The notes under the pieces: generated by a model
Database searches by the model: none
What the model saw: the letters and a program-made list of their open reading frames with translations, nothing else
What the model was told of the DNA's origin: nothing
Origin: Diphasiastrum complanatum
Taxonomy: Eukaryota; Streptophyta; Lycopodiopsida; Lycopodiales; Lycopodiaceae
Length of the DNA stretch: 64,000 nucleotides
Reading direction: 5' to 3'
Assembly (NCBI GenBank): GCA_029204225.1
Contig: CM055099.1
Span: forward strand, 44,480,145-44,544,144
Part shown: one piece after another, positions 23,177 to 34,712 of the stretch
Layout of the letters: each line of letters opens with the position of its first letter
Position numbering within the stretch: the first letter of the stretch is position 1
Program-made: the position numbers and the translations under genes

Positions 23177-23694
23177 TGTAAAGACCACTAGGGACAACCC
23201 CCTAAGATGAGGATAGGAAAACACAAGAGAGACTATGGAGCAAAGCCACCCAACCAAACCTAGATCCCTCCTGGATCTAGCCCCCAAGCCATGCCATGTG
23301 ATAGCAAGAGGAGAAGAGCTCATCAGGTAACCTAGACCAAGTCGTCGATGGAATAATCACTACCTCAATATATAGAGAGTAGGATCCTATGCATGAGCAC
23401 ATGCAATTAATATATAGAGAGTAGGACCCTATGCATGAGCACATGCAATTTCCATGCAGGTCAAATATAGATAGGTCACAGCTCTACATGCATACCTCCT
23501 GCCTATATCAGTCACACGTACATGCACTACTCCATATGTCTCAATTAGAGTGTCTGGGTCCTCTCAAACTTACTAGTCACCAACAGGCCTTGACGTGGAA
23601 TAAAATCTAGGCGTGACCAATAAACTTGAACACTGGAGGGCCGGTCTACCATATTAGGACTATTCCATGTCCTTAACCGAATATGGCCGTAACA
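23177..23694 (+). mobile_element. Solo LTR, family D (copy 1)
   Basis: 518-base element starting TGTAAAGACC and ending ...ggccgtaaca, flanked by perfect 5-bp target duplications agccc (23172-23176 and 23695-23699). It sits in the Copia-1 protease sequence, which is continuous when the element is skipped. A second copy is at 50400-50864. This copy has an internal tandem duplication of about 45 bases around atatatagagagtagga...catgagcacatgcaatt. Orientation is set by a TATA-like ctataaatag in the other copy and an aataaa downstream. Confidence 0.93.
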
Positions 23695-23699
23695 AGCCC

Positions 23700-23918
23700 C
23701 ACTACCAATCCATCAAAAATCATTGGTGTTGCTCTTGGATGATGGTGGTTTGTTGGAAACCATCAAGGATGACTCTTCTTCATCCTCCTCCTCCCGATGT
23801 GCAATGTTGCTTTGTTTGCTTTCTTGTGTCTTTTTCTTCTTGAGACATTCTGATGCAAAATTTCCTTTCTTTCCACAGAAAAAACATTTGTATTTGGACT
23901 TGTCTTTGATCTTGCCCT
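23700..23918 (-). pseudogene. Copia-1 gag zinc knuckle / protease start
   Basis: Reverse complement of the gag tail: CFFCGKKGNFASECLKKKK-type knuckle, the HQEEEEDEES-type acidic run and the start of the protease segment. It lies between the two solo LTRs and is one exon-like slice of the same Copia-1 copy. Confidence 0.85.
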
Positions 23919-23923
23919 TTGAG

Positions 23924-24994
23924 TGTTACATACCTATGTAACTAGCAGTACTTCAGACCCCTACTAGTCCATTTAGTGTTGGGGGCTAAATGGCAAGGTA
24001 TCTTTAGGATTAAGGGTATGTGCCCTTAGATAAGGACAAGCAAGTGACTATACCTTAGTTGGAGGTATGGAGTCACGTGACCCTTGGATAAGGGGTACCC
24101 TTAGTATTAAGGGTAGGTGTCGTAGATTAAGGTACTAGTGTCCTTGGTAAAGGGCAGGTAGGTGATTATACCTTGGATGGAGGTATGGAGCCTAGAGAGG
24201 TTTCAGAAAGTCATTGGATGACTATTTGTCTAAAGCTTGGGCCTCAACCTTGAACCATATCACTTTATTGGTCTAGGACCAAAGTATACTTGCAAAACTT
24301 GGGCAATGGGACCTAGTAGGAGGGTGCCCGTCTAAAGTGTCCATTGAGTTCCCAACTCCCACAAGAAAGGCATTCAAAGAGTCATAGGTTATGGAAGGAG
24401 TCTCTTCACATTCCATAAGCCTATGGAGGCTCTTGGAGATTCTTTAACTCCCCTAGGCTTCTCTCTCTCTCTCATTGGATGAGCATGGATCTCCATAGTG
24501 CATTGGAGGGGTCCATGGGCCATCTATATGAGGGTAGTAGGGCGGCCATTGGGAGGGGGAGATCTCTCTTGTTTGCTTTGCTTATGCTCTAGTGTTGCTA
24601 CTAGTGTGTAGAATGCTTTCTTGTGGTAGAGGTTGGATCTTGCTTATGGTATGGGACATAAGTAGGGTTTGAATCTTGAGAATGCTATGGAGTGTTGTGG
24701 TATTCTTGTGATTTTTTATGGTTAGCAAGGGGGTGCTAGATAGGTCTTGCTTGGAGCTTGGATCTAGCTATGGTTGGGTGGTGAATACTTGAGGCCAGCT
24801 TGTTATCTATCTTTGTGTTTAGAGAGTAGGGACACAAGTGGAGGAGAGATCGTTGGAGGCTTGCAGATCCTTACTTGCAGGTGGAGGCATCCTAGCTTGG
24901 AGTTGGGGAGCATCTTGAAGCTTGCAGGTTTCTTGGAGGACATTTGGAGGCTCTACCTTGGATTTGGAGGACTTCCTCACCTCTATTTGTAAAA
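23924..24994. mobile_element. Solo LTR, 1071 bp, in Copia-1 gag
   Basis: Insert in the gag Lys/Ser-rich region, flanked by perfect 5-bp duplications ttgag (23919-23923 and 24995-24999). It begins TGTTACATAC and ends ...atttgtaaaa, which would be the expected terminal ...tgtaaca with one change. No ORF with motifs. Length and termini suit a Ty3 solo LTR; family unknown, and no other copy was noticed in this window. Confidence 0.85.
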
Positions 24995-24999
24995 TTGAG

Positions 25000-25570
25000 C
25001 TTGAAGCCTCATCCTCCTCCTTGGTCTCCTTGAAGTGTTTCTTCTTGCCATTGTCTTCTTCTTGCCTTTGAATGAGAAATTAGCTTTCTCATCACCATCC
25101 TACAGAGAAATAGCATTCATTCTTGCATTGGTATGCATCATCCTACACACTCTTCAGCCACTAATACACTATGAAGCTTTTCTATAGTGGGCAAAGTGTC
25201 TTGGATTGCAAAGCTTTGGACCAAATTTGAAAAGTCACTCCCTAGACCATTCAAGACAATCTGAACAAGCTCACCATCTTGAATCTTCTCTCCAATGGAA
25301 GCTAACTCCCTATTGAAAGACTTGATTCTGAGCACATATTCCTGTGCACTCTCATCACTCCTCTTCATGCTTTGTAGAATCTGATTCCTAAGCATGAGAA
25401 CCCTTGAAGTGTTACTAGACTCATAGATTGATTTTATAGATTTCCAAGTCTCTTTAGCACTTTTACATGATGATACTTCTCTCAAAAGATCATTGTTTAC
25501 ATTCATCTTAATACAGTGAAGTGCAAGCCTAGACCTCTTCTTGTATCTCACTAATTCATGTGCACCTAGA
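25000..25570 (-). pseudogene. Copia-1 gag, N-terminal part
   Basis: Reads LGAHELVRYKKRSRLALHC, KETWKSIKSIYESSNTSRV, MLRNQILQSMKRSDESAQE, VLNGLGSDFSNLVQSFA, then in another frame the Lys-rich KANFSFKGKKKT segment. It starts abruptly at about 25570, where LTR-B begins, so the first gag codons, leader and 5' LTR are gone. Confidence 0.88.
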
Positions 25571-25586
25571 GTAGTTGAAGAGGGAG

Positions 25587-26538
<952 letters not shown>

Positions 26539-26970
26539 ATAACTACTTAATCAAGGTGATCAAGTTTAAAAGACAAACGTCTTCAATTTTCAAGACAAAA
26601 ATATTTAAGTAGGGGACAATTCATATACTTTTAGTACATTAGCGCTTATCAATGCAATATAATATCCATTGTAAGCTTTGTAGGCCCAAAAGGAGCTGTT
26701 AGCCTTAATAATAAGGCGGTTCTTTATTTAGGCCCTCCAAAGTATTTGAATAAGGATAATAGGCTAGCAAGGGCCCAATGTAGATTTAATAAGACTTAAC
26801 AAGGGCTATCTGTCAAGATAGTTATCTTTAGTTAAGTTAGTGGATTGTCTATAAGTAGGCAAGAGACATCACTTTTGGAATTGTTTGGCTCATATACAAA
26901 TGAGAGAGCTTAGCTTCATCTTTGTGTGTGAGCATTGGAAATAGATCTTCCTAGTCTCATGTGCCCAATC
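26539..26970. other. Spacer with promoter-like and LTR-like words
   Basis: No gene. Contains ggcccaaaa...ttaataataaggcgg and a TATA-like tctataagtagg (about 26850). A similar pair (taaggcccaaatataagtaataaggcc then ctataaatagagg) occurs at 36.75-36.83 kb, so both may be remains of the same further LTR family. Confidence 0.4.
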
Positions 26971-27595
26971 TGTGAAAATTATAGATCCAAAAGACAATTA
27001 ATGGATCTTAGATCTTGGGCCAATTTGGTATGCACATCTAGATTTAGTTACAAGATAGAATTCATCAAGATTAGCAAGCTAGAATTGCATAAATTGCTAA
27101 GATCTTATCATGAACATGAAAATACAGTATGGTATTGTCCCTATCCATACAACAACAACAGCAGACTGTCCTTCACACTTGTGAAACCTATATCAACCAT
27201 AAAATCAACATTCTACACATAGAAAATCAAGATATCAAGAAATAAACACGTGAGATGGACATAGAAACTCAAGAGATGAATTCTCCATACAAAATGAGAA
27301 TACCATGGTATGCTCTCCATGTAGGTACTGATATTTATAGCTACCAAAATGTCATTTGGCAATGGTAATTTCTAAGTCACCAATAACCTAGAAATTCTAG
27401 TCTAGATGCAATGTATCAAATTTAGCCATTTAAAATGGGTCCAAACTCAAACTCATCCACTTATCTACTTGTTAAAAATAGTACAAATACTATTTAGGCC
27501 TTACTGAAAAATATAAAGTATTTCTAATTTGAGGTTTCATTTTGGCCTCCAAAATTGCCAAATAAAAAAACCAAACTAGTTGACAATTTTGCACA
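26971..27595 (-). mobile_element. LTR-B, 3' LTR of a minus-strand Copia
   Basis: Minus strand begins TGTGCAAAATTGTCAACTAG at 27595 and ends ...aattttcaca at 26971. It is the reverse complement of the 55.7-kb solo copy across its length (625 bases). It lies at the expected 3' side of the Copia remnant at 27.6-30.2 kb. Confidence 0.8.
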
Positions 27596-27632
27596 CAACT
27601 TTTCAACTAGTTTTAGCATAGATTTAACCACA

Positions 27633-28103
27633 CTAATTGATACAGATATTTGTGTCCACATTGGATGCTTCACTATTTCTTACATCAATTTTACACATCA
27701 AGATGTAACTAGAACATGAAGAACCAAATAGAATGTAAATGTAATGATTCAAATTTGGAACTCTTTCAAAAATAATAGCAACCAAAGAATAAAGGTGAGT
27801 AATCAACCAATGCTTGTATGTTTCATCCATATTTGTCCTTTCTTGATATGCTTCACCATGAAAATCCATGAATGAGCCTCCATCTCCATCTTGCCATAAA
27901 ATGTCATCATCACTTGATGATGACTTGATCATGAATGAGTGATATAATGAGCCTCCAATAGGTTCATTTCCATCAGCAAAACCAGTCAAGAATGCTAGTC
28001 CAACTCCAACATCAAAATGATGCAAAACAATGTAGCTAGTTTCACCATATCTTGACAATTTGCACACATTTACTTGAAATTTTTCAAACATGATATAGAA
28101 CAA
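27633..28103 (-). CDS. Hypothetical ORF next to a Copia 3' LTR
   Basis: 156 codons, open, with a possible in-frame Met at the start (MFYIMFEKFQVNVCKL). Composition is protein-like (HHFDVGVGLAFLTGFADG, SSSSDDDILWQDGDG, a C-terminal hydrophobic stretch LYSLVAIIFERV and YIYILFGSSCSSYIL). No family recognised; it is not RT or RNase H although those would be expected here. It could be chance coding in the element's 3' untranslated part, an env-like position product, or captured host sequence. Confidence 0.35.
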   Translation of the reverse strand: MFYIMFEKFQVNVCKLSRYGETSYIVLHHFDVGVGLAFLTGFADGNEPIGGSLYHSFMIKSSSSDDDILWQDGDGGSFMDFHGEAYQERTNMDETYKHWLITHLYSLVAIIFERVPNLNHYIYILFGSSCSSYILMCKIDVRNSEASNVDTNICIN

Positions 28104-28311
28104 GTAAAGTAAACTTGAACAACACTTCCTTGCTTCTCCCTTGAACTTACTTGATTTTTCAATAACCTACAAAAACATATCCAAAGTATCTTTGCCAATT
28201 GACTTCCATTTGATGCTCTTGACTAGCTCCAACTTGCCACCTCCCCTTTTGTGTACTTGAAGCCTTTGAGATCAACATCTTGATCTTCCACTTGACCATC
28301 AAAGTCATTGA
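28104..28311 (-). other. Copia internal sequence, RT deleted
   Basis: About 200 bases between the integrase linker and the hypothetical ORF. Reverse complement gives short Lys/Gly-rich pieces but none of the RT motifs, so RT and RNase H of this copy have been lost. Confidence 0.5.
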
Positions 28312-28800
28312 CTAAGACTTTCTTTTAGATCCGTTATTTGCTTGAAGACCACAAAAACCAACATCCACTTGCATAGCATCATCTACACAAGAAGATTCAC
28401 CAAAATATGTGATAAATACAAAATGAGTAACTTCCACTTGCTTACCATTCTCATCATAAGTGAGCCTCAAAGGTTGGCTTTGATGTCCTCCTTGGCTTTT
28501 GATTTGAAGTAGACTCTTCAACATCAACATCCAAAGTATCATCAACAATGGCATCATCAAGATGTTAGATCCAACTTCCACACGACCACTTGAAGATACT
28601 TTTGAAACTTTTCCTTCATAAAAAATGACATCTCTTCCAATGACCACTTTTCTAGTTGAAGGAATAAAAACTTTGTAACCCTTGCTTACCTCACTATAGC
28701 CTAAAAAAATACATTTTCTTGAAGATGGATCCTCCTTGGTTCTACCATCAAGAGTGATGTTGATATAGCAAATGCATCCAAAAGTTTTGAAGGACTTGAC
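28312..28800 (-). pseudogene. Copia integrase C-terminal tail and linker
   Basis: Reads VVIGRDVIFYEGKV-like (the KV...DV.F segment that follows the Copia integrase core), then an acidic Asp/Val-rich linker and SQPLRLTYDENGKQVEV. Frame changes around 28650-28800 connect it to the core remnant. Confidence 0.75.
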
Positions 28801-29200
28801 ACTGCCTTATTTCAAACAATATCTCAAAAGGGATTTTTCCATCCAATATAGCACTCGGCCACCTATTGCATACAAAATCAGCACACAACAAAGCATGATC
28901 CCAAAATGGTTTAGGAAGATTTGCACCTAACCTCATGGCTTTGGCTCCTTTACATAAGATTCTATTCTTCCTCTTGGCTAGTCCATTTTGTTGTGGTGTC
29001 CTTGGGGTTGTGTACTCCCTCTTAATCCCATTTGCATTTGTAGTTGAGATGTTCCAATCTCTTATGCCACACTTTTCCATGCATCCAACTTGGTTAGCAA
29101 CAACACAAGCATCAAGTTGAAACAATTCACCTTGTCTCTTCTCGTGTGCAATCAATTCATCCTCTTTCTTGATCAAACAAACATCACCAACAAACTCCAC
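28748..29200 (-). pseudogene. Copia integrase with most of the core deleted
   Basis: N-terminal part belongs to the GAG-pre-integrase domain (GDVCLIKKEDELIAHEKRQ, LFQLDACVV), then jumps from KCGIRDWNISTT directly to NANGIKREYTTPRTPQQNG, omitting the segments carrying the first two catalytic Asp residues. The rest (AKRKNRILCKGAKAMRLGA, FWDHALLCADFVCNRWPS) is the end of the core. A separate Copia family from Copia-1 by sequence. Confidence 0.85.
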
Positions 29201-29481
29201 TTTGAATCCCTTGTCAAAAGCATTTGACTCACTTTAAGAAGATTCTCAATAACACATGGAATGAACAAAACATCCTTCAAATTGATATTCCTATTAATAG
29301 AGAGAGAAATAGGAATTTTGTCAATCCCTTTGATTGCACACTCACCATCATTGGCCGTGTAGATAACCTTCTTGTCACCTTCAAAAGCCATCAAGGATGA
29401 ATAATACTCCTCATGAAATGTCACATGTGATGTAGCTCCACTATCAATCCACCAAGGATCAATGTCTCCATCATTAGCCAA
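29173..29481 (-). pseudogene. Copia protease and pre-integrase start
   Basis: Carries the Copia protease active-site WWIDSGATSHVTFHEEYY, then the IKGIDKIPISLSINRNINL and LKDVLFIPCVIENLLKVSQ segments. Short overlap with the next reading in a different frame marks a frameshift near 29190. Confidence 0.88.
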
Positions 29482-30170
29482 TAATCAAGATGACATAACA
29501 AAAGCATCAGTTGACAATTGTTCATCAACACCATCTTCATCGATAGTTAGGTTGGCATGCTTCTCACTTTGATCTCTCTTCTTCTTGAAGCAACATTAGC
29601 AAAATGCCCTTTGACTCCACAATAGAAGAATTTTAACCTAGAGCTATCTTTCTTCTTACCAACAAAACTGGAAGGCCACCTTGATCTTGACCCTTTGACC
29701 ATGTGTCTTTTTCTTTGCCCTTGAACTTGCCTTTGATGAACATAGCCTCTTTTACATCTTGAGATGTAGATGTAGATCCACCTCTTGCTTGAAGCATAAA
29801 CTCCTTATTCACCAGAATCTCTTTCAAATTCACCATACTTGGCAAAGTCTTTTGAATAGCAAAACTTTGAACAAGATTAGCATGATCATCCAACAAGCCA
29901 TTAAGAACAACTTGAACAAGTTCTACTTCCTTAATACTTTCATCAATACATGGTAACTCATCATTGAATGTCTTAACTCTCAAAACAAAAGCATGAGCAC
30001 TTTCATCCTTCTTTTGCATACTTGAAAAGATTTGTCTTCTTAGAGTTGGAACTCTAGATGTAGACTTGGACTCATAAAGCTTCTTTAAAGAATCCCAAGC
30101 CTACTTTGATGTTGTGCACTTACCAACTTCCTTGAGAATTTCATTAATCACATTCATCCTGATCACATGT
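29482..30170 (-). pseudogene. Copia gag
   Basis: Minus-strand gag: KDESAHAFVLRVKTFND, VELVQVVLNGLLDDHANLV, QSFAIQKTLPSMVNLKEIL, then a Lys-rich run. Around 29590-29630 the zinc-knuckle area is out of frame (FYCGVKGHFA-like when read across). Towards 30170 the N-terminal gag (alpha-helical KEVGKCTT/AWDSLKKLYESKS-like part) is readable with frame changes, then it stops where chromovirus sequence begins. Confidence 0.82.
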
Positions 30171-30189
30171 AGGTTGGGTATATTTGAGA

Positions 30190-30588
30190 ATCCCGAAGGA
30201 TTCAAGTGTAATGCGTACCGGAAAGCATTATAAGTTGTCCCCTAGATATAGATGACCGTTTAAGATCTTGAAAAAGATCGGATCCTTAGCTTACCAATTG
30301 GAACTCCCGGAAGGATCGCAAGTGCATCCCGTATTTCACGTAAGTCGTCTCAAAAAGAGTCTGTGTGAAGGAGAGCATCTTGGATCTGGAGATCAGTTGG
30401 ACCTGTTGGATGAATCATCGGGTGCATCTCGTCTTGAACCCGAAAAGATCTTGGATACAAGAACTAAACGATTGAGAAATCGTGTAGCTACTGAGCATCT
30501 GGTTCGATGGAGGGGATGTATGGACGATGACAATTCTTGGGAACAGGAAGGAAGCTTAAGGAGGAACTTTCCTAGTTTTAAGTTCTGA
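30190..30588 (+). pseudogene. Chromovirus integrase C-terminus and chromodomain remnant
   Basis: Reading ILKKIGSLAYQLELPEG, VHPVFHVSRLKKSLCEG is the conserved end of chromovirus integrase, followed by KILDTRTKRLRNRVATE and HLVRWRGCMDDDNSWEQE, a degenerate chromodomain (the LVRW...SWE pattern). Upstream of about 30240 a stop in the YKLSPRYR region breaks the frame, and further left Copia gag begins. A purine tract and LTR follow directly. Confidence 0.85.
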
Positions 30589-30600
30589 GGACAGAACTTG

Positions 30601-30616
30601 AATAAGGGGGGAAGAA
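30601..30616 (+). promoter_or_regulatory. Chromovirus polypurine tract
   Basis: aataaggggggaagaa sits just after the chromodomain stop and just before TGTCATGCCC, the start of the 3' LTR. Confidence 0.8.
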
Positions 30617-31093
30617 TGTCATGCCCATGTTTGGTTTCGGGTAGCGTGTCCATGCTAGGGACCGATAGACCAACAAACCGTAAGTTAATTGTGACTATAA
30701 GAGAATTGTGGCCCTTATGTGTACATGGTCATAATTAATGGTTGTAGGCCTAACCACATGGTGGTGAAGTTGGTATGGGTCTATCAGTGAGTCATAAGGG
30801 AACTGGATGACATGGCCCAGATAGGCTGCAGAGGTGTCCAGTGAGGTGTCACAATGCACTACTAGTGGTGCATGGGCCTTGGAGGGTATAAGTATACTTG
30901 CTGGGCTCTCACTAGTGTATGCTTGATTTTGTGATTAGTAGCTACATGCTGTTGGTATGACTTCTCTTTCCATGACTCTGATTGATCCATAGCTTGGGGC
31001 TAGATCCGTTCGATCTAGGTTTGGTTGGGTTGGTTTATCCACCACCTGTTCCCTTGTGTTGTTGCTTTGTATGGTATGCTTAGGCTAGAATCT
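30617..31093 (+). mobile_element. Chromovirus 3' LTR, probably truncated
   Basis: Starts TGTCATGCCCATG next to the purine tract; contains a TATA-like gggtataagtatac near 30878. Its right end is replaced by LTR-A at about 31094, without a TG...CA closure or visible duplication, so the end is likely lost. Confidence 0.7.
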
Positions 31094-31515
31094 TGTTGTG
31101 AGGACTTTATAAGAAGGATTTGGCACCCTGCACATGTAAGTCCAACCCGATGATCAATACTTAATTGATTAGTTAGAAGTTATTAAAAGAGCTTTAGGCC
31201 TTTTTGCGATACTTTTAGTGTCGCAAGTTAGTGAATAAAAGAGGTTCCCACCAAAATTCAAATTCAAATTGGTTCCCTCCAACAAATGGGTTCCCTCCAC
31301 TTTTTTAATTTCAAATACGTAGGGTAGAAATTGCCAATAGAATTTGAGGCCAAAGCCCTAAAATCCACTATATGTAGTGGTAGTTTCAAATCATTTGTAC
31401 ATATTTTCTTCAATTCAATACAAGTAGATTGGGCCTCTTTTGAAATGGATATGGAATGTCCTTGTTCTTCATCTTTCATCCTCTAACTCTCATGTTTTTC
31501 TTTGGATTTGCTAAT
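31094..31515 (+). mobile_element. LTR-A, 5' part, split by a Copia-1 insertion
   Basis: Starts TGTTGTGAGG, then ggatttggcaccctg...gtaagtccaac and ggctttaggcctttttgcg as in the 15.7-kb copy, and runs to ttgctaat, where Copia-1 is inserted. The rest continues at 34713. A primer site for this copy follows the second half, so it is a 5' LTR. Confidence 0.8.
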
Positions 31516-32206
31516 TGTGAAAAATTGCCTACATTGGCAAATCTAGCCATGTAGAATATCGTACATTTTGTCAACATTGTTTGTTGGTTACTTGAATGGC
31601 CAAAGTGCCACTTGTACATACACACCTAAAGTAGGTTACCACGAGTCAAGAGGAGTGGTTGTGTCTATTTGGTAGTGATTCCTACTTTGTAGGATCTAGA
31701 CCTTGATTTATGATGAGATTTGTACCTACCATGCACCTAGCAAGCATGACTCTTGGATCTAGGCTAGGGTTTTCACATTAGGGCAAGAAAGTGGAGTCTA
31801 CTTCCTTATTACATGCTGGATTTTCACCTAACTTTGCAAAGGAAGTGTGTTTTACTATGTATTCCCATTCTCCATAGTGAGAAGATAGAAACTTTTTGGA
31901 GCCTCAAGGAGAAACTCGAGTTTCCTCTCATTGTATGGTGATTACTCTATTTTTCCAATGAAACCCAGCTTTGGCACTTTGTAAACACTATCTACAGGCC
32001 GTACTACAGCCTTATTTCCACACGTGTGGGGTTGGAATATACTAATTGATCAATGCTTTGATTGTCTCTACTTGTTTCCTATCAAGCTGCTAAACTAGAT
32101 CTTGTTTTCTGATGACTAGTTTCTGATAGATTGTTTAACAAGCATACAATCACCTTGTGGATCATTCAAAGATCCATTTATGGTCCTTAGTACTGTACTT
32201 TTCACA
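31516..32206 (+). mobile_element. Copia-1 5' LTR
   Basis: TGTGAAAAATTGCC ... gtactgtacttttcaca, 691 bases, directly followed by a perfect initiator-Met primer site. Left flank ctaat (31511-31515) is matched by cgaat (34708-34712) after the 3' LTR remnant, one mismatch in five. The 20.7-21.4 kb LTR is the same family in reverse. Confidence 0.93.
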
Positions 32207-32219
32207 TGGTATCAGAGCC
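32207..32219 (+). promoter_or_regulatory. Initiator-Met primer binding site
   Basis: TGGTATCAGAGCC immediately after the LTR, the standard plant Copia primer site for minus-strand synthesis. Confidence 0.93.
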
Positions 32220-32837
32220 AAGTACAAGGCCATTGATCTGTGTTTGAATCTAATCCAGGTTTAGCAGGTTTTGGTGCAAAAAGCTAGTATTGGAAGGGCA
32301 AGCTGGTATCCAGGTTTTGGTGAGGGGATTTGATCCCAAACTTTTTCAGGATCAAAATCCATACTGTTCACACGTGTGGGCATCTCTGAACCAGCATTTA
32401 ATAACCCATATTCATTGGATCATAGAAAATTCATCTGGTGTCAGTTTGATGTAATTTTTGGTGCAAATCCTAGGATAAGCTAGCAAGATCACTTGCCATT
32501 GATTAGTTTTGAGTTTGTTTCATGAAAACTAATTAATCTAGGCTGATTTCAGACCTTCTTAAAGTGGAAACCAGGTCTTGAAAGTACATCAAAGTGAATG
32601 AGAGAGATAGAGTCAGTTTTTGTCCAAGAATAGCCAAGATTGGCAAGATTTGCTTGAGTGTAGTTTTCATCTCATCTTATCTTCATTCCAGCTTGTGAGG
32701 GAGTGATAGAACTGTGATTACAAATCCATCTGTTGGATTAGAAGTCAACATTTGAGTGAAACACTACAAGTTAGAAACCTTTGTGAGTTTCAGGTACAAA
32801 CAAATCTATATCTTGTGTGTAGAATCTTGCTAGTAAG

Positions 32838-34507
32838 ATGGGATCAGTGGGAGCCTACCTTCTAGAAGCTAGTGAGAGATTAAATTCTACCAATTATGCT
32901 ATTTGAAAAGTGAGTATGGAGTCACTAATGGTGCTCCAGGATCTTTATGAGTTTCTAATAGATGATGAAGATGAACCTCTAGGTGCACAGGAATTAGTGA
33001 GATACAAGAAGAGGTCTAGACTTGCACTTCACTGTATTAAGATGAATGTAAGCAATGATCTTTTAAGGGAAGTATCATCATGTAAGAGTGCTAAACAGGC
33101 TTGGGAATCTTTAAAATCTATTTATGAGTCTAGTAACACTTCGAGGGTTCTCATGCTTAGGAATCAGATTCTACAAAGCATGAAGAGGAGTGATGAGAGT
33201 GCACAAGATTATGTGCTAAGAATCAAGTCTCTTAAAAGGGAATTGGCTTCCATTGGAGAGAAGATTCACGATAGTGAGCTTGTTCAGATTGTTCTAAATG
33301 GTCTAGGGAGTGGCTTTACAGATTTGGTCCAAAGCTTTGCAATCCAAGACACTTTGCCTACTATAGAAAAGCTACACAGTGTATTAGTAGCTGAAGAGTG
33401 TAGGATGTTGCATACCAATGCAAGAAAGAATGCTATTTCTCTGCAGGATGGTGATGAGAAAGCTAATTTCTCATTCAAAAGCAAGAAGAAGACCAATGGC
33501 AAGAAGAAGCACTTCAAGGAGACCAAGGAGGTGGATGAGGCTTCAAGCTCAAAGGGCAAGATCAAAGACAAGTCCAAGCACAAATGTTTTTTCTGTGGAA
33601 AGAAAGGACATTTTGCATCAGAATGTCTCAAGAAGAAGAAGGCACAAGAGAGCAAACAAAGCAACATTGCACATCAGGAGGAAGAGGAGGATGAAGAGTC
33701 ATCCTTGATGGTTTCCAACAAACCACCATCATCCAAGAGCAACACCAATGATTCTTGGTGGATTGATAGTGGGGCAAGTTCCCACATGACATATCAAAAG
33801 GACATATTCTCCACCTTACTTTCTTACAATGACTTACATAGATCAATCTATACTGCAAGTAGTCAAGAATGTAAGATAAGTGGAATAGGAACAATTCCCT
33901 TGTATGTGGGATCATCCAAAAGGATGAATCTTGATAATGTTCTTTATGTTCCTAAGTTAACCAAGAATTTGCTTAGTGTTGGCCAGTTAATGGATAATGG
34001 CCTAGATGTACAATTTAAGCATGGAGTTTGTTCCATCCTTAGAAATGATGAATGTATAGCCAAAGGCTTTAAGCAAGGTAGATTGTTTAAGCTTGATGCT
34101 AATATTGCAGTGGAGAGTGTTAACTTGGCAAAGGTGGAGCTATCAAAGGTGGAACTGTGGCACAAAAGGTTGGGCCACCCCAACTACAAAGCCATGGAAT
34201 CTATGGCTACAAAGGAGCTTGCAGTTGGACTCCCCAAGCATTTGTCAAAGTGTGCGAAGAGATGTGAAGCATGCAGCCTCTCAAAGGCTCACAAACTACC
34301 CTTCTCAAGATCTACATCAAGATCAAACTCTCCTCTTGAACTCATCCGTTCGGATGTTCATAGTTTTTCACATGAGTCTATTGGTGGTGCCAAGTACTAT
34401 GTAATCTTCATTGATGACTATTCTAGATTTTGTTGGATGTACCTCTTGTCTAGCAAATCAATGGTGTTTGATTCTTTTGTAAAGTTTGACTTTGGTAGAA
34501 AATCAAC
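32838..34507 (+). pseudogene. Copia-1 gag, protease, pre-integrase and integrase start
   Basis: Best-preserved Copia-1 coding region. The gag ATG is at 32838, and one in-frame TGA at about 32905 falls where related copies have coding sequence. After that the frame is open to 34507. In order: gag (LVRYKKRSRLALHCIKMN, NQILQSMKRSDESAQDYV), Lys-rich segment, zinc knuckle CFFCGKKGHFASEC, acidic run, protease WWIDSGASSHMT, GAG-pre-integrase (LYVPKLTKNLLSVGQLMD), integrase finger (HKRLGHPNYKAM...CEACSLSKAH) and the start of the core with FIDDYSRFCWMYLL. A small deletion near 34480 changes frame. Confidence 0.93.
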
Positions 34508-34672
34508 TTAGTACCAAGATTAAGGTATTAAGGAATGATAATGGAGGTGAATATATCTCCAATAAGTTGATTGACTTTTGTAGTTCTAATGGCATAAAGA
34601 GGGAGTTGTCATGTCCATACACCCCTCAAAAAAATGGAGTGAGTGAGAGAAGAAATAGATCTCTTTGTAAAC
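34486..34672 (+). pseudogene. Copia-1 integrase core, second frame, truncated
   Basis: Continues the core after the frameshift: [47 protein letters not shown]. It then breaks off inside the core and joins the last 35 bases of the LTR. The rest of integrase, the linker, RT, RNase H and nearly all of the 3' LTR are deleted. Confidence 0.9.
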
Positions 34673-34707
34673 ATCCATTTATGGTCCTTAGTACTGTACT
34701 TTTCACA
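34673..34707 (+). mobile_element. Copia-1 3' LTR remnant (last 35 bp)
   Basis: Identical to the end of the 5' LTR (atccatttatggtccttag...ttttcaca). Followed by the 5-bp target duplication and then by LTR-A sequence that continues exactly from the left flank, which proves it is the authentic element end. Confidence 0.93.
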
Positions 34708-34712
34708 CGAAT

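Noticed and set aside
23177-23694. Interpretation as a MITE
   Set aside because: Termini TG...CA, a 5-bp duplication, and TATA-like plus AATAAA signals fit a solo LTR better; no long inverted repeat.
28935-29956. Plus-strand ORFs over the minus-strand Copia
   Set aside because: Antisense shadows of gag and integrase; no motif of their own.
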